A stretch of 64,000 nucleotides of DNA from UBA6107 sp964459385. GTDB lineage: Bacteria; Chloroflexota; Anaerolineae; Anaerolineales; Anaerolineaceae. The stretch is taken from contig CAYWLG010000002.1 of assembly GCA_964459385.1 (NCBI GenBank), forward strand, positions 186,001-250,000, written 5' to 3'. This document shows positions 51,408 to 60,476 of this stretch, piece after piece. The first letter of the stretch is position 1. The number at the start of each line of letters is the position of its first letter. A model generated the notes under the pieces. That model worked only from the letters and a program-made list of their open reading frames with translations, searched no databases and was not told where the DNA came from. The position numbers and the translations under genes were made by a program.

Positions 51408-53228
51408 ATGTTCAATAAAATCAGAGCGGCTCTGCTAAAACCTGAAATCGTTCTGTTGATCATCGGCTTATTGGCCGGCATTCCAATGTCAATCTTCATT
51501 CCTTACGGTGCAGGGTTTGATGAAGAGTCGCATCTGGTTCGTATTTATGATATGTCTCGTGGACACCTCATCCCCAATCGCTCAAATGACAAAGGGATCG
51601 CCTTTATTGAGTTTTACTCTCTTTCTTACAAACGAAGATATTTGCAAACACCAGCGGATAATTTGTTTCAGCCGGAGAACTTCTTATTAAAAGCTGACCG
51701 CTTCAATGCGACTGATGCACAAACACTTTCCACCTATTCCCCGGTCGTTTTCTTGCTCGAGGCTGTTATTGCATTATTTGCCTGGAGCATCTTAAATCTG
51801 CCCATTCTGCCTGTGATCATTTTTATGCGCATTGCCGGGCTTTTATTATATTTGTTATTGGGGTTCCTGACGGTTCGTATGTTACCAAGAGGCAAGTGGG
51901 TGATGAGCATTTTGCTGCTTGCCCCGATGGCACTTTACCAAGCGGCCACTATAAATGGAGATCGATTTACTATTGGTGCAGCGGTATTTTTTATTGCTGC
52001 AGTTCTAAAAACATATGCAATAAAAGATCGGCCTTTATTTCACAAAGATACCCTCTTATTAGTTCTGGCCAGTGTCTTAATTGGGGTCTCAAAGTCGGGT
52101 ACGATTATTCTATTACCCCTGATGATCATTCTTTTGGGGCATCGTTTCGAGAAGAAAAACGATAAATGGTTGGTAGCCGCAGGAATACTCTTTGCAATCA
52201 TTTATTCAATCGGCTGGTCATTCTTGGCTGTAATGGGGACCAAGATTCAATCTACAGGTACAACACGGAATTATCAAGCCCTATTAATTCTTCACCACAT
52301 TCCAGATTTCTTGCGAGTTTATTTTATTGGTATTATTCACCTGATCCCTCGCTACTATACAGATTGGGTGGCTGAATTTGGTTATTGGATGGGAAAAGTA
52401 CCCTGGCCAGTGTATGCGCTCTTTCCAATTTCTTTAGTACTGGCATTTTTTACTGAATTAAAGTCTAATTTGTTTGATAAAAAAACCCGCTGGATAATTG
52501 CCTTGGTTGGACTTTTCTGCCTGGGCGTGATTGCTTCGGTAAAATTCGTTTGGGCTTATGTTCCTGGTCAGCTTTATTATGGCGCTCAGGGCAGATATTT
52601 CTTGCCATTTGCCCCATTATTCTTTTTAGCCTTTGTCGGTTTGGTAGAACTAACTTCAAAATGGCGCACCACGGCCATTGTTGGTTGTATCATCGCTATT
52701 GTTGCGGCGCTTGGTTTTTATGGGTGCGGGATCTATCGAACCTATTACACAACCTGCATCTATAAAGTTGATTCACAACATCCATGTGTTTTGCCGGTTT
52801 ACAATAATCTTGATATCCAAAATCCGGTTGCTGTTCCCTTAAGTAGCGGGCATACACTTGAACAGAGTTTTGATCCAGAATGTGCTCCGGTTGATTCAAT
52901 TGATGTATACGTGCTTGATATTCAAGGCAATGCCACTGGAACTCTCAAACTTTCTTTTTATGACCCGAATCATAAATTCTTGGCCGAAAGTGAAATATCC
53001 ATCGGGGAAATAGTTGTCGGGCAGATGAATCATTTCAAGTTCTCCCCAGTATGGACGACGGGGAGCAATACTTACTATTATACGTTAGAGCTTTCAGGAG
53101 ATAATCAGGCAGTCGTTGATTTTTGGGGAGTTGCCAACGATATGTACAACAAGGGGCAGCTACTAGTTAATGGAGCACCCTCAGACGCGGCAGCGGATCT
53201 TTATCTGCAGTTCGAGTGCCCCCGCTAA
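51408..53228 (+). CDS. DUF2142 membrane protein, copy 1
   Basis: 606 residues with about twelve membrane segments and a C-terminal beta domain of about 150 residues. The loop A-G-F-D-E-E-S-H-L-V-R-I-Y-D after segment 1 has the acidic-His pattern of DUF2142, a GT-C-like family found in glycan loci. The end (L-E-Q-S-F-D-P-E-C, then L-Q-F-E-C-P-R) looks like a jelly-roll domain that may bind sugar. It is a paralogue of the gene at 53561 and probably arose with it by tandem duplication. Confidence 0.8.
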   Translation: MFNKIRAALLKPEIVLLIIGLLAGIPMSIFIPYGAGFDEESHLVRIYDMSRGHLIPNRSNDKGIAFIEFYSLSYKRRYLQTPADNLFQPENFLLKADRFNATDAQTLSTYSPVVFLLEAVIALFAWSILNLPILPVIIFMRIAGLLLYLLLGFLTVRMLPRGKWVMSILLLAPMALYQAATINGDRFTIGAAVFFIAAVLKTYAIKDRPLFHKDTLLLVLASVLIGVSKSGTIILLPLMIILLGHRFEKKNDKWLVAAGILFAIIYSIGWSFLAVMGTKIQSTGTTRNYQALLILHHIPDFLRVYFIGIIHLIPRYYTDWVAEFGYWMGKVPWPVYALFPISLVLAFFTELKSNLFDKKTRWIIALVGLFCLGVIASVKFVWAYVPGQLYYGAQGRYFLPFAPLFFLAFVGLVELTSKWRTTAIVGCIIAIVAALGFYGCGIYRTYYTTCIYKVDSQHPCVLPVYNNLDIQNPVAVPLSSGHTLEQSFDPECAPVDSIDVYVLDIQGNATGTLKLSFYDPNHKFLAESEISIGEIVVGQMNHFKFSPVWTTGSNTYYYTLELSGDNQAVVDFWGVANDMYNKGQLLVNGAPSDAAADLYLQFECPR

Positions 53229-53560
53229 ATCTTTTAACGAAGCCCCCAAGATTTCTCGACGAGAAAAAGAGAAACTTTTAATTGGTTGCTCTTTCATTTT
53301 TTAATTATCGGGTATCTCTTTATTTTCTCCATATTTTCTGCACAGAATAAAATTTTTATAACCTATAATGGTCAAAAGTTGGTTGTTAAACCCTATATGA
53401 CCCCATAACATAGTTTGATCGGTTCATCGTGCCTCCCCGGCGCTAAGTTAGTTTCGATTAGTTAAACCCCGCTGTCGATCAATCGCTAAACCAACTACAT
53501 CTTCCCGAGCAATGAATTGCCCATGGGTAGTTCAACTTGCCTGCATGAAAAAGAGAGAGC
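53229..53560. other. 332-base gap between DUF2142 paralogues
   Basis: AT-rich in its first half, with a possible -10 (TATAAT at 53364-53369) for the second copy but no matching -35. No gene, repeat or clear terminator was seen. The gap shows no obvious match to the 240-base gap upstream of copy 1, so the duplication seems limited to the gene. Confidence 0.5.
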
Positions 53561-55378
53561 ATGGCCAAAAAAATTCATTCCCTGTTTATAAAACCGGAGA
53601 TCATTTTCTTGATCATCGGTTTTATGGCTGGTATTCCCCTTTCAATTTTTATTCCTTATGGTGCTGGTTTTGACGAAGAATCACATTTGGTTCGCATTTA
53701 TGATCTATCACGAGGGAACCTCATTCCTAACCGACCGAACGATAAAGGAATTGCTTTTATCGAGTTTTATTCTCTTTCCTATAAACGAAGATATTTAGAA
53801 ACACCTGCGGACAATTTGTTCGACGCGGAGAATTTCTTTTTAACTGCAGACCGATATAACGCTACAGATGCTCAAAACCACTCTACTTATTCCCCTTTTG
53901 TCTTCTTGCTTGAAGCGGGGATAGCATTATTTTCCTGGAATGTCCTCAACTTGCCAATTCTGCCGGTGATCATTCTCATGCGCATTGCTGGGCTATGTTT
54001 ATACTTGTTTTTGGGTTACTTCACCATCCGCAAAATTCCAGGCGGAAAATGGCTCATGACCGTTCTCCTGCTGGCACCCATGGCGATTTATCAGGCCTCT
54101 ACACTGAACGGGGATCGCTTTACTATTGCAGCCACGTTCTTCTTTATTGCCATCGTCTTGATGACATTTGCCAAAAAAGATCCTATTAACTTGAAGGAAA
54201 CTCTTCTACTGATTTTAGCAAGCCTCTTGGTGGGTGTATCTAAGCCAGGGACAATTGTGGTTTTTCCATTACTGTTGATTTTGATCAACCATCGTTATGA
54301 AAAGAAGAGTTATCCCTGGCTTCTATTTGGTGGGGTACTTATATCCATTCTATATTCTATTGGCTGGTCCGAACTGGCAGTTTTGGATACAACAGTCCAA
54401 TCAACCGGCACGACTCGCGCTTACCAAATGGGTCTTATTTTGCAAAACTTGCCTGATTTTTTGCGGGTTTATTTTGTCGGTGTTATCAATTTAATTCCAA
54501 AGTATTACACTGATTGGGTAGCCGAATATGGTTATTGGTTGGGAACTGTTCCCTGGCCAGTCTATGTGTTCTTTCCTATTTCATTACTATTGGCATACTT
54601 TGCCGAAGGTAAAGCTGAGTTCTTGAATAAGAAAACCCGTTGGATCATTTTTTTGACAGGCGTTTTTTGCCTGGGCCTGATGGCCTCGGTTAAATTCATC
54701 TTTGCCTATGTGCCTGGTCAGCTTTATTTTGGTTCGCAGGGACGTTATTTCTTGCCTTTTGCTCCACTCGTTCTCCTGGCTTTCATCGGGTTAATCGAAG
54801 CCCCGCTCAAATGGCGAAAAACAGCCGCAATTTCAACGATCATTTTCATTGTGGCTGCGTTGGGACTTTATGGATATGGCATCCATCGCACCTATTACAC
54901 CACCTGCGTTTATGAAGTAGACGCGAATCATCCTTGCACTTTGCCGGTTTACATCAATTTGGATACAGAGAACCCTGTGAATGTAGATTTAAATGCGGGC
55001 TCAGTGTTTGAACAAAGTTTTGATCCTGAGTGTGGCCCTGTGGATTCAATTGATGTTTATGTTCTCAATGTTTCTGGTGTGCTTGACGGCAGTATAAAAC
55101 TAAAGTTTTACGACCCCGATCATGTACTTTTGGCCGAGAGCGAAGTTCCTATAAGCGATTTACGCATCGGTCAACAGAATCAGTTCAAATTTTCCCCGGT
55201 AAACGTCGTGGGCAATCAAAAATATTCGTTCACACTGGAGTTAACAGATGACAGCCCGGCAACGGTAACGCTGTGGGGTGTCGCAGAGGATAAATATTCC
55301 AAAGGTGAACTCCTTGTTAATGGGGAATCTTCAAATGCTGTTTCTGATCTTTATTTGCAATTTGAGTGCCCACGCTAG
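53561..55378 (+). CDS. DUF2142 membrane protein, copy 2
   Basis: 605 residues, same layout as copy 1: the G-F-D-E-E-S-H-L-V-R-I-Y-D loop, about twelve membrane segments and the same C-terminal beta domain, again ending L-Q-F-E-C-P-R. Most segments align residue for residue with no large gap, but many codons differ, so the duplication is not recent. Each copy has its own ribosome site. They could act as a pair or on different acceptors. Confidence 0.82.
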   Translation: MAKKIHSLFIKPEIIFLIIGFMAGIPLSIFIPYGAGFDEESHLVRIYDLSRGNLIPNRPNDKGIAFIEFYSLSYKRRYLETPADNLFDAENFFLTADRYNATDAQNHSTYSPFVFLLEAGIALFSWNVLNLPILPVIILMRIAGLCLYLFLGYFTIRKIPGGKWLMTVLLLAPMAIYQASTLNGDRFTIAATFFFIAIVLMTFAKKDPINLKETLLLILASLLVGVSKPGTIVVFPLLLILINHRYEKKSYPWLLFGGVLISILYSIGWSELAVLDTTVQSTGTTRAYQMGLILQNLPDFLRVYFVGVINLIPKYYTDWVAEYGYWLGTVPWPVYVFFPISLLLAYFAEGKAEFLNKKTRWIIFLTGVFCLGLMASVKFIFAYVPGQLYFGSQGRYFLPFAPLVLLAFIGLIEAPLKWRKTAAISTIIFIVAALGLYGYGIHRTYYTTCVYEVDANHPCTLPVYINLDTENPVNVDLNAGSVFEQSFDPECGPVDSIDVYVLNVSGVLDGSIKLKFYDPDHVLLAESEVPISDLRIGQQNQFKFSPVNVVGNQKYSFTLELTDDSPATVTLWGVAEDKYSKGELLVNGESSNAVSDLYLQFECPR

Positions 55379-55489
55379 ATCACGCTTTAAGAAAGTATAT
55401 TCGACTCTCCGTTAACTGATAAAATTGTATTGCTAATGGAGAGTCTATGTCTCCCATAATTTTCAGTGTTTTCCACGTGGACGGAGTCT

Positions 55490-57847
55490 ATGGCAAAAAC
55501 CGGATGGAACGAACTGACTGCCAAACAGTACATCGGTGACTTCAAGTCAACCTACTTTGGCTATTCATTGATCGAAACGGTCCGCACGAATGCGGCTTCT
55601 GGCGGCATGATCTCTTCACTGATGATCGATGGGCTGCGCAGCAAACGTTTCGATGGAGCACTGCTGTGTCGTTCATTTGTTGAAGAAAATCAGGTAAAAA
55701 CACAATATTACATTGCCACCTCAGAAGAGGAGATCGCCCAAAGCCAGGGCAGCAAGTATATTGCTGTGCGATTTGGTGTAGACGCAGTCCCGCTCATTCG
55801 CGCCTTCAATGGCAAAGTGGCGGTGGTTTGTCTGCCTTGTGAGGCTCTGATCCTCAACAACCTGCGCAGCCGTGATGAAGAATTGAACAAAAAACTGGCG
55901 CTGGTCATCACGCTTTACTGCGGGCATAATTCCGAAAAAGCGCTCACCGAAATGGTGCTGCGCAAGCTCAACCCAAAAAAGAAGCCAATCAAGGATTATC
56001 GCTATCGCTTCGGCCATTGGCGAGGGAATTTGAAGCTCACCTTTCAGGACGGCGAAGAGGTAATCAAACCCTTCCACTACTTCAGCGACTATCAAAACCT
56101 CTTCTTCTTCAGCGAGACCAAATGCTTGCAGTGCAACGACCAAACCGGTTTTTATGCTGATCTTTCGATCGGCGACATCTGGTCAATGGAAATGAAAAGC
56201 AACCCCATCAAACATAACGCCATCATTGTGCGCACTGATGCCGGCCAGCAGGCCATCGACAGTGTACGCGAGCATGGCCTAGCCAACGTATTTGAAGTGC
56301 CTGTTGGCAAGGTGTGTGCCGGTCAAGCCCGTGCCCTGCCGCTGCATCACAACGTGGCTGCGCGTGCCTGGGCTGGGAAACGTTACGGGCTGAATTTGAA
56401 GGCGAGCTCCGATGAAAAACTGACCCTTCTCCAAAAGCTCACGGCGCAAATTTTGGTCTTTAACTACTGGTTTTCACGTCAAAAGCTCGGGCAAAAAGTG
56501 ATCGAAGCCACGCCCCACTTTTTGATCAAGCTCTATTTATACTTCTTCAAGGGCTTGCAGGTTCTGCAAAAGCCCAAACGCATCTATCACACCATCGGCA
56601 TCATTGGTGGCACGATCACGGGCAATCGCGGCGCCGAATCGATGCTGGTAACCACCATCGGCTATCTAAAAGAAAAATACCCCGATGCTGACTTCAAAGT
56701 CTTTTCTTATTACCCTGCGACCGACCGGGAACTGGTGAAGGATCCGCGCATTCAGATAATGAGCAGCAAACCACAGGCCCTTGTCACCCGCTATTTCCCA
56801 TTCGCTTTGCTTTATGGACTGTTCGCCAAGATCGGCATCCATATTTGGACGCCTTCTGCGGTAAAGCGTTTGCGTCAGTGCAGTGTGCTCTACGACATTG
56901 GCGGCATCACCTTTGCCGAACGCGGTGCTATTATCCTTTTCAACATTTTCACCATCTGGCCGGCCATGCTGTTGGGCATTCCCGTCATCAAACTCTCGCA
57001 GGCCATGGGGCCGTTCAAATCGTTCACCAATCGCAGTGCAGCCAAAATCTTTTTGAACCACTGCAAAAAGATCTACGCACGCGGCGAAATTACTGCCGAA
57101 CACCTGAATGATCTCAAACTTAAGAAACCAGAAATCCACCTGGCCGCCGACATCGCCTTTGCCTACAAACCCGAATTCTCGTTGACCGATGAAAATCCTG
57201 AAAAAGTGCAAGCACTCACCGAGAAATTATCCGGGCTGCGCGCTGAAAATAAGACGGTGGTCGTTTTCTCGCCCAGTTCGGTGGTACTTAAAAAACTGGG
57301 CAGTCCGACCTATGAGCAGCTTCTGGTTGATGCCATCAAGCAAGTAGATCGCCCCGACATGCACTATGTCTTTTTGCCCAACTCAAACCGTGAAGGGGTC
57401 GAAAAGACCGCCAACAATGACATCATCGTTTGCCAGATGACCCGCAAACTGGCCGAAGGACAACTGACGCCTGATCTGTTGGCGCGCATCGATTGGATCG
57501 ATTGGGGATTAAACACCCGCGGCATTCGCGAGATCTTACAGCAGGCCCACCTGGTGGTCACCTCGCGCTTTCACTGCATGGTCTCTTCTCTGGCAGAAGG
57601 GGTGCCTGTCTATGTGATCGGCTGGAGCCATAAATATCAGGAAGTACTGCGCATGTTCGAGCTGGAGGAGAACGCCATTGACTTCAGCCGTGCCAATGCC
57701 GAAACCCTGGCCACTGAGATCAACCGGCATCTTCAAGAGGCCGAACAAACTCGCCGGAAGATTCAAGCGCATTTACCTGAGGTTAAACGGCTCTCTGCCA
57801 GTCAGTTTGAACCCTACGACGTAGATTTCTCAGCAAAACGCCATTAG
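55490..57847 (+). CDS. Fusion of FrhB-like flavoprotein and polysaccharide pyruvyl transferase
   Basis: 785 residues. Residues about 1-330 are an FrhB/F420-hydrogenase-beta-like domain: A-A-S-G-G-M-I-S-S-L, V-V-C-L-P-C-E, L-Y-C-G-H, K-C-L-Q-C-N-D-Q-T-G, then Y-A-D-L-S-I-G-D-I-W, with cysteines for an Fe-S cluster at 114, 117, 144, 212 and 215. Residues about 365-770 are a pyruvyl-transferase-like domain: I-I-G-G-T-I-T-G-N-R-G-A-E-S, later S-R-F-H-C-M-V-S-S-L-A-E-G-V. The former is usually redox, the latter adds pyruvate to sugars. The frame is unbroken across the linker. ATG at 55490 is preferred over an in-frame GTG at 55466. Confidence 0.88.
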   Translation: MAKTGWNELTAKQYIGDFKSTYFGYSLIETVRTNAASGGMISSLMIDGLRSKRFDGALLCRSFVEENQVKTQYYIATSEEEIAQSQGSKYIAVRFGVDAVPLIRAFNGKVAVVCLPCEALILNNLRSRDEELNKKLALVITLYCGHNSEKALTEMVLRKLNPKKKPIKDYRYRFGHWRGNLKLTFQDGEEVIKPFHYFSDYQNLFFFSETKCLQCNDQTGFYADLSIGDIWSMEMKSNPIKHNAIIVRTDAGQQAIDSVREHGLANVFEVPVGKVCAGQARALPLHHNVAARAWAGKRYGLNLKASSDEKLTLLQKLTAQILVFNYWFSRQKLGQKVIEATPHFLIKLYLYFFKGLQVLQKPKRIYHTIGIIGGTITGNRGAESMLVTTIGYLKEKYPDADFKVFSYYPATDRELVKDPRIQIMSSKPQALVTRYFPFALLYGLFAKIGIHIWTPSAVKRLRQCSVLYDIGGITFAERGAIILFNIFTIWPAMLLGIPVIKLSQAMGPFKSFTNRSAAKIFLNHCKKIYARGEITAEHLNDLKLKKPEIHLAADIAFAYKPEFSLTDENPEKVQALTEKLSGLRAENKTVVVFSPSSVVLKKLGSPTYEQLLVDAIKQVDRPDMHYVFLPNSNREGVEKTANNDIIVCQMTRKLAEGQLTPDLLARIDWIDWGLNTRGIREILQQAHLVVTSRFHCMVSSLAEGVPVYVIGWSHKYQEVLRMFELEENAIDFSRANAETLATEINRHLQEAEQTRRKIQAHLPEVKRLSASQFEPYDVDFSAKRH

Positions 57848-58018
57848 CTCATCCTATCCAATTTCTTTACCTCTTTGTTTGTAGGTAAAGTTCTTGGATC
57901 CTTTTCATCAGTGTTCCTTTCTTACTTGGTGATAAAATCCTTTCGTACCCCTATCTCCTAAAAGAAAACGCGGATTTCGCTGAATACAGATCAGCCTCTC
58001 TGCCTGGAAATTGAAAAT

Positions 58019-58972
58019 TTGAAAAACAATAAGTTCCTGCAATATTTGAAATGGGTTTGGCTGGCAGCCGTGGTTGTTTTCGTTGGCTACTATTTCTACA
58101 AACACCTGCCAGAGGTACTGGGGTATTTAAAGACCATCAACCTGGCGAAACTACTCTTCTCGATCCTGCTCATTGCCATTGCAAAGATGTTTCTGGTCGA
58201 AATGGCGCGGCTGTCGGTCAGCACCGACACCTGGCGGCCATCTTACTGGCGCATGTTTTCGATTGTCACGGTCACCCAACTAGGTAAATACATTCCCGGC
58301 AGTATCTGGCATTTTGCTGCACGGGTGAGCACCTATAAAGAGAACGACTTATCCAATAAAAAAACCGCCAAAGCCATGATCCTTGAAAATGCCTGGTTGG
58401 TGTTCAGTGCGCTGGTCTTTGGCCTGCTGTTGCTCTCACTGCAACCCCCTAAAGAGATCCTGGCCGAAAAGCTCAGCCTCACGCTTTCCCCCACACTGTG
58501 GACGATACTTCCCTTCATTATCGTTGCCTTATGGCTGGCCGGGATGTTCGTGCTCGATAAATTGTTCTTGTCTGAAAAGGGAGAGTTTTCTCCCATTCGC
58601 CTGCTGCATCTCGTGACCGTGCAAGCCTGTGCCTGGATGGCGATGGGCAGTAGCTTTTACCTGATCTTTCAGGGAGCCAACTCGGAGCATTTTCTGCAAA
58701 TTGTGGGCGGATATGCGATCAGTTGGATGATCGGTTACCTGTTCATTTTTGCCCCCAGCGGCATCGGTGTGCGCGAAGTAGTTTTGGTGACGCTGTTTTC
58801 CACCCTTGTGCCCACCGAGCAGATCGCCGCCTACTCGATCGTCCACCGCCTGTTGTTTACGGTTGTCGAGGTGATACTCGGGCTGATTGGGTTCCTGATG
58901 CAAAAACGGCTCACCACCACGGAAAAGGTTGAAAACGTTAAAACGCCGGATGACAAGGTGAGTACAACTTGA
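58019..58972 (+). CDS. Lysyl-PG-synthase/AglD-like transmembrane protein
   Basis: 317 residues with about eight membrane segments, from a TTG start without a good ribosome site. F-A-P-S-G-I-G-V-R-E (segment 7) and P-G-S-I-W-H-F-A-A-R-V, preceded by T-Q-L-G-K-Y-I, are signatures of the UPF0104/LPG-synthase transmembrane family. Members move or flip lipids and are often found in glycan loci. Here it follows the fusion gene by 171 bases. It may flip a lipid-linked sugar, but that is inference. Confidence 0.82.
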   Translation: MKNNKFLQYLKWVWLAAVVVFVGYYFYKHLPEVLGYLKTINLAKLLFSILLIAIAKMFLVEMARLSVSTDTWRPSYWRMFSIVTVTQLGKYIPGSIWHFAARVSTYKENDLSNKKTAKAMILENAWLVFSALVFGLLLLSLQPPKEILAEKLSLTLSPTLWTILPFIIVALWLAGMFVLDKLFLSEKGEFSPIRLLHLVTVQACAWMAMGSSFYLIFQGANSEHFLQIVGGYAISWMIGYLFIFAPSGIGVREVVLVTLFSTLVPTEQIAAYSIVHRLLFTVVEVILGLIGFLMQKRLTTTEKVENVKTPDDKVSTT

Positions 58973-59054
58973 TCAGTTTGCTTGCACTATTCGTTTATCT
59001 AAAATGTTCAACAACTGTATTCCTGGCTCTTCAAACTCCGACGCTGCTTATCAA

Positions 59055-60278
59055 TTAAGCCTGTTTTTGGCTATTTGTACTAACAAAGAATTCCTTTCCC
59101 TTCACCGTGAACTGCAAGATCGCTGCAGCCAGCAGGCAGCCCCCCAAGGCGATCACATACAGCCAGTAAGCGCCCACCTCATCGAATAAAAAGCCGATCA
59201 ATGGCGAGAACAGCATGCTGGTCACCCCGGCCACTGTGATGGTGTAAAAGGCCAGCAGTGTAGCGCTTTGCTGCGCCGGAGCACGCTCGACGATGAAAAC
59301 GGTGAAAGAGATCACCATAAAGCTGTAAGCGATGCCGCCCACCAGGCGAAAGACAAAGAAACTGGCCAGTGTAGGCGAAGCCACCACAAAAATAAAGCTG
59401 AAGGCCGTCAGCCAAAACGCCAGTTTGACCGTAAAGGCTGATCCCTTTCTTTTTAACACGCGATCGGTGAGCAGCATCATCGGCAGCTCAATCAGTGCGC
59501 CAACAGTGTTGATCCAACCAATAACGCTCTCCTTCACGCCCAGTTGGGTCAGGTACACTGCCTCAAAGCGTGTGCCGCCGCCCAGCCCCCACATCACCAC
59601 CGAGGCCAGGATCAACCCCATCAACTCGCGATTTTTCCACACATCACGCGCCACCTCAAGCACCGAGGCACCCTTCACTTTTTCTAAGGTGGACTCAGCC
59701 GCGGCTCTTAAGCGCGGTTTCATGGTGACAAAAATCAAAATAAAGGCGCTCACTGCCATGCCGCCTGTATAGATATAAAAGGCCTTTGAAATGCCTAATT
59801 GCTGAATGACCCAGCCTCCCAGCGGCGCTGCCAGAGCATACCCAAGCGAGCCCCACAGGCGGATGCTGCCAAAGCCGGCGCTTTTTTCAGTCTCAACCAC
59901 ATCCATGGCTTGAGCGCTCATCAGCGGGTCTACACCCGGGCCGACCAGGGCATTCAGACCGGCAAAAACTGCCAGAAACAGAAAGGTCGTCTGCTGGCTG
60001 AGAAAGAATAAGGCTATGCCACTGACGAGCATCGAAGCTTGCAGCCAACGGATGGGCTTTCCAGAATTATCACTGACCCTCCCCCACAAGGGCGCTGCGA
60101 TCAAGGCGCTGATCGCGCACAAAGTGCCGATCCAGCCGATCTGGGTGCCGCTCAGATGACGTTCAACGTAATAAAGGTTGATGAACGGATCTACTGCCCC
60201 CATGCCAATGTAGTAGATTAAGAAATACAACCGAGTCAACCAAAGATTGCGCGAACCGTTCAGCCAGTCATTGTTCAT
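59055..60278 (-). CDS. MFS transporter, paralogue A
   Basis: 407 residues from the ATG at 60278 (an in-frame TTG 24 bases upstream is less likely). Twelve membrane segments; the MFS loop P-L-W-G-R-V-S-D-N-S-G-K lies between segments 2 and 3. It resembles the MFS_1-like/nucleoside-and-sugar permease branch. Its C-terminal half has F-I-V-E-R-A-P-A-Q-Q-S-A-T, also present in the partial gene at 63023, so the two are paralogues. The substrate is unknown. Confidence 0.88.
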   Translation of the reverse strand: MNNDWLNGSRNLWLTRLYFLIYYIGMGAVDPFINLYYVERHLSGTQIGWIGTLCAISALIAAPLWGRVSDNSGKPIRWLQASMLVSGIALFFLSQQTTFLFLAVFAGLNALVGPGVDPLMSAQAMDVVETEKSAGFGSIRLWGSLGYALAAPLGGWVIQQLGISKAFYIYTGGMAVSAFILIFVTMKPRLRAAAESTLEKVKGASVLEVARDVWKNRELMGLILASVVMWGLGGGTRFEAVYLTQLGVKESVIGWINTVGALIELPMMLLTDRVLKRKGSAFTVKLAFWLTAFSFIFVVASPTLASFFVFRLVGGIAYSFMVISFTVFIVERAPAQQSATLLAFYTITVAGVTSMLFSPLIGFLFDEVGAYWLYVIALGGCLLAAAILQFTVKGKEFFVSTNSQKQA

Positions 60279-60476
60279 GGGTGCCACTTTATTTAGTAAC
60301 AAAATTAAGTGATTGAATTATACCGAATAATTCGTGGAAACTAAAGGGAATTGCTGCACCCTTTAAAAAAACTGAGAGGAAGCACGACTTGACCATGAAA
60401 CCCTTACTCGGCGTTAGTCATTTTTTCATGCAAAGAGCCTGTGTTATAATGCCCTCATCTTGGGGGATTTCATCTC

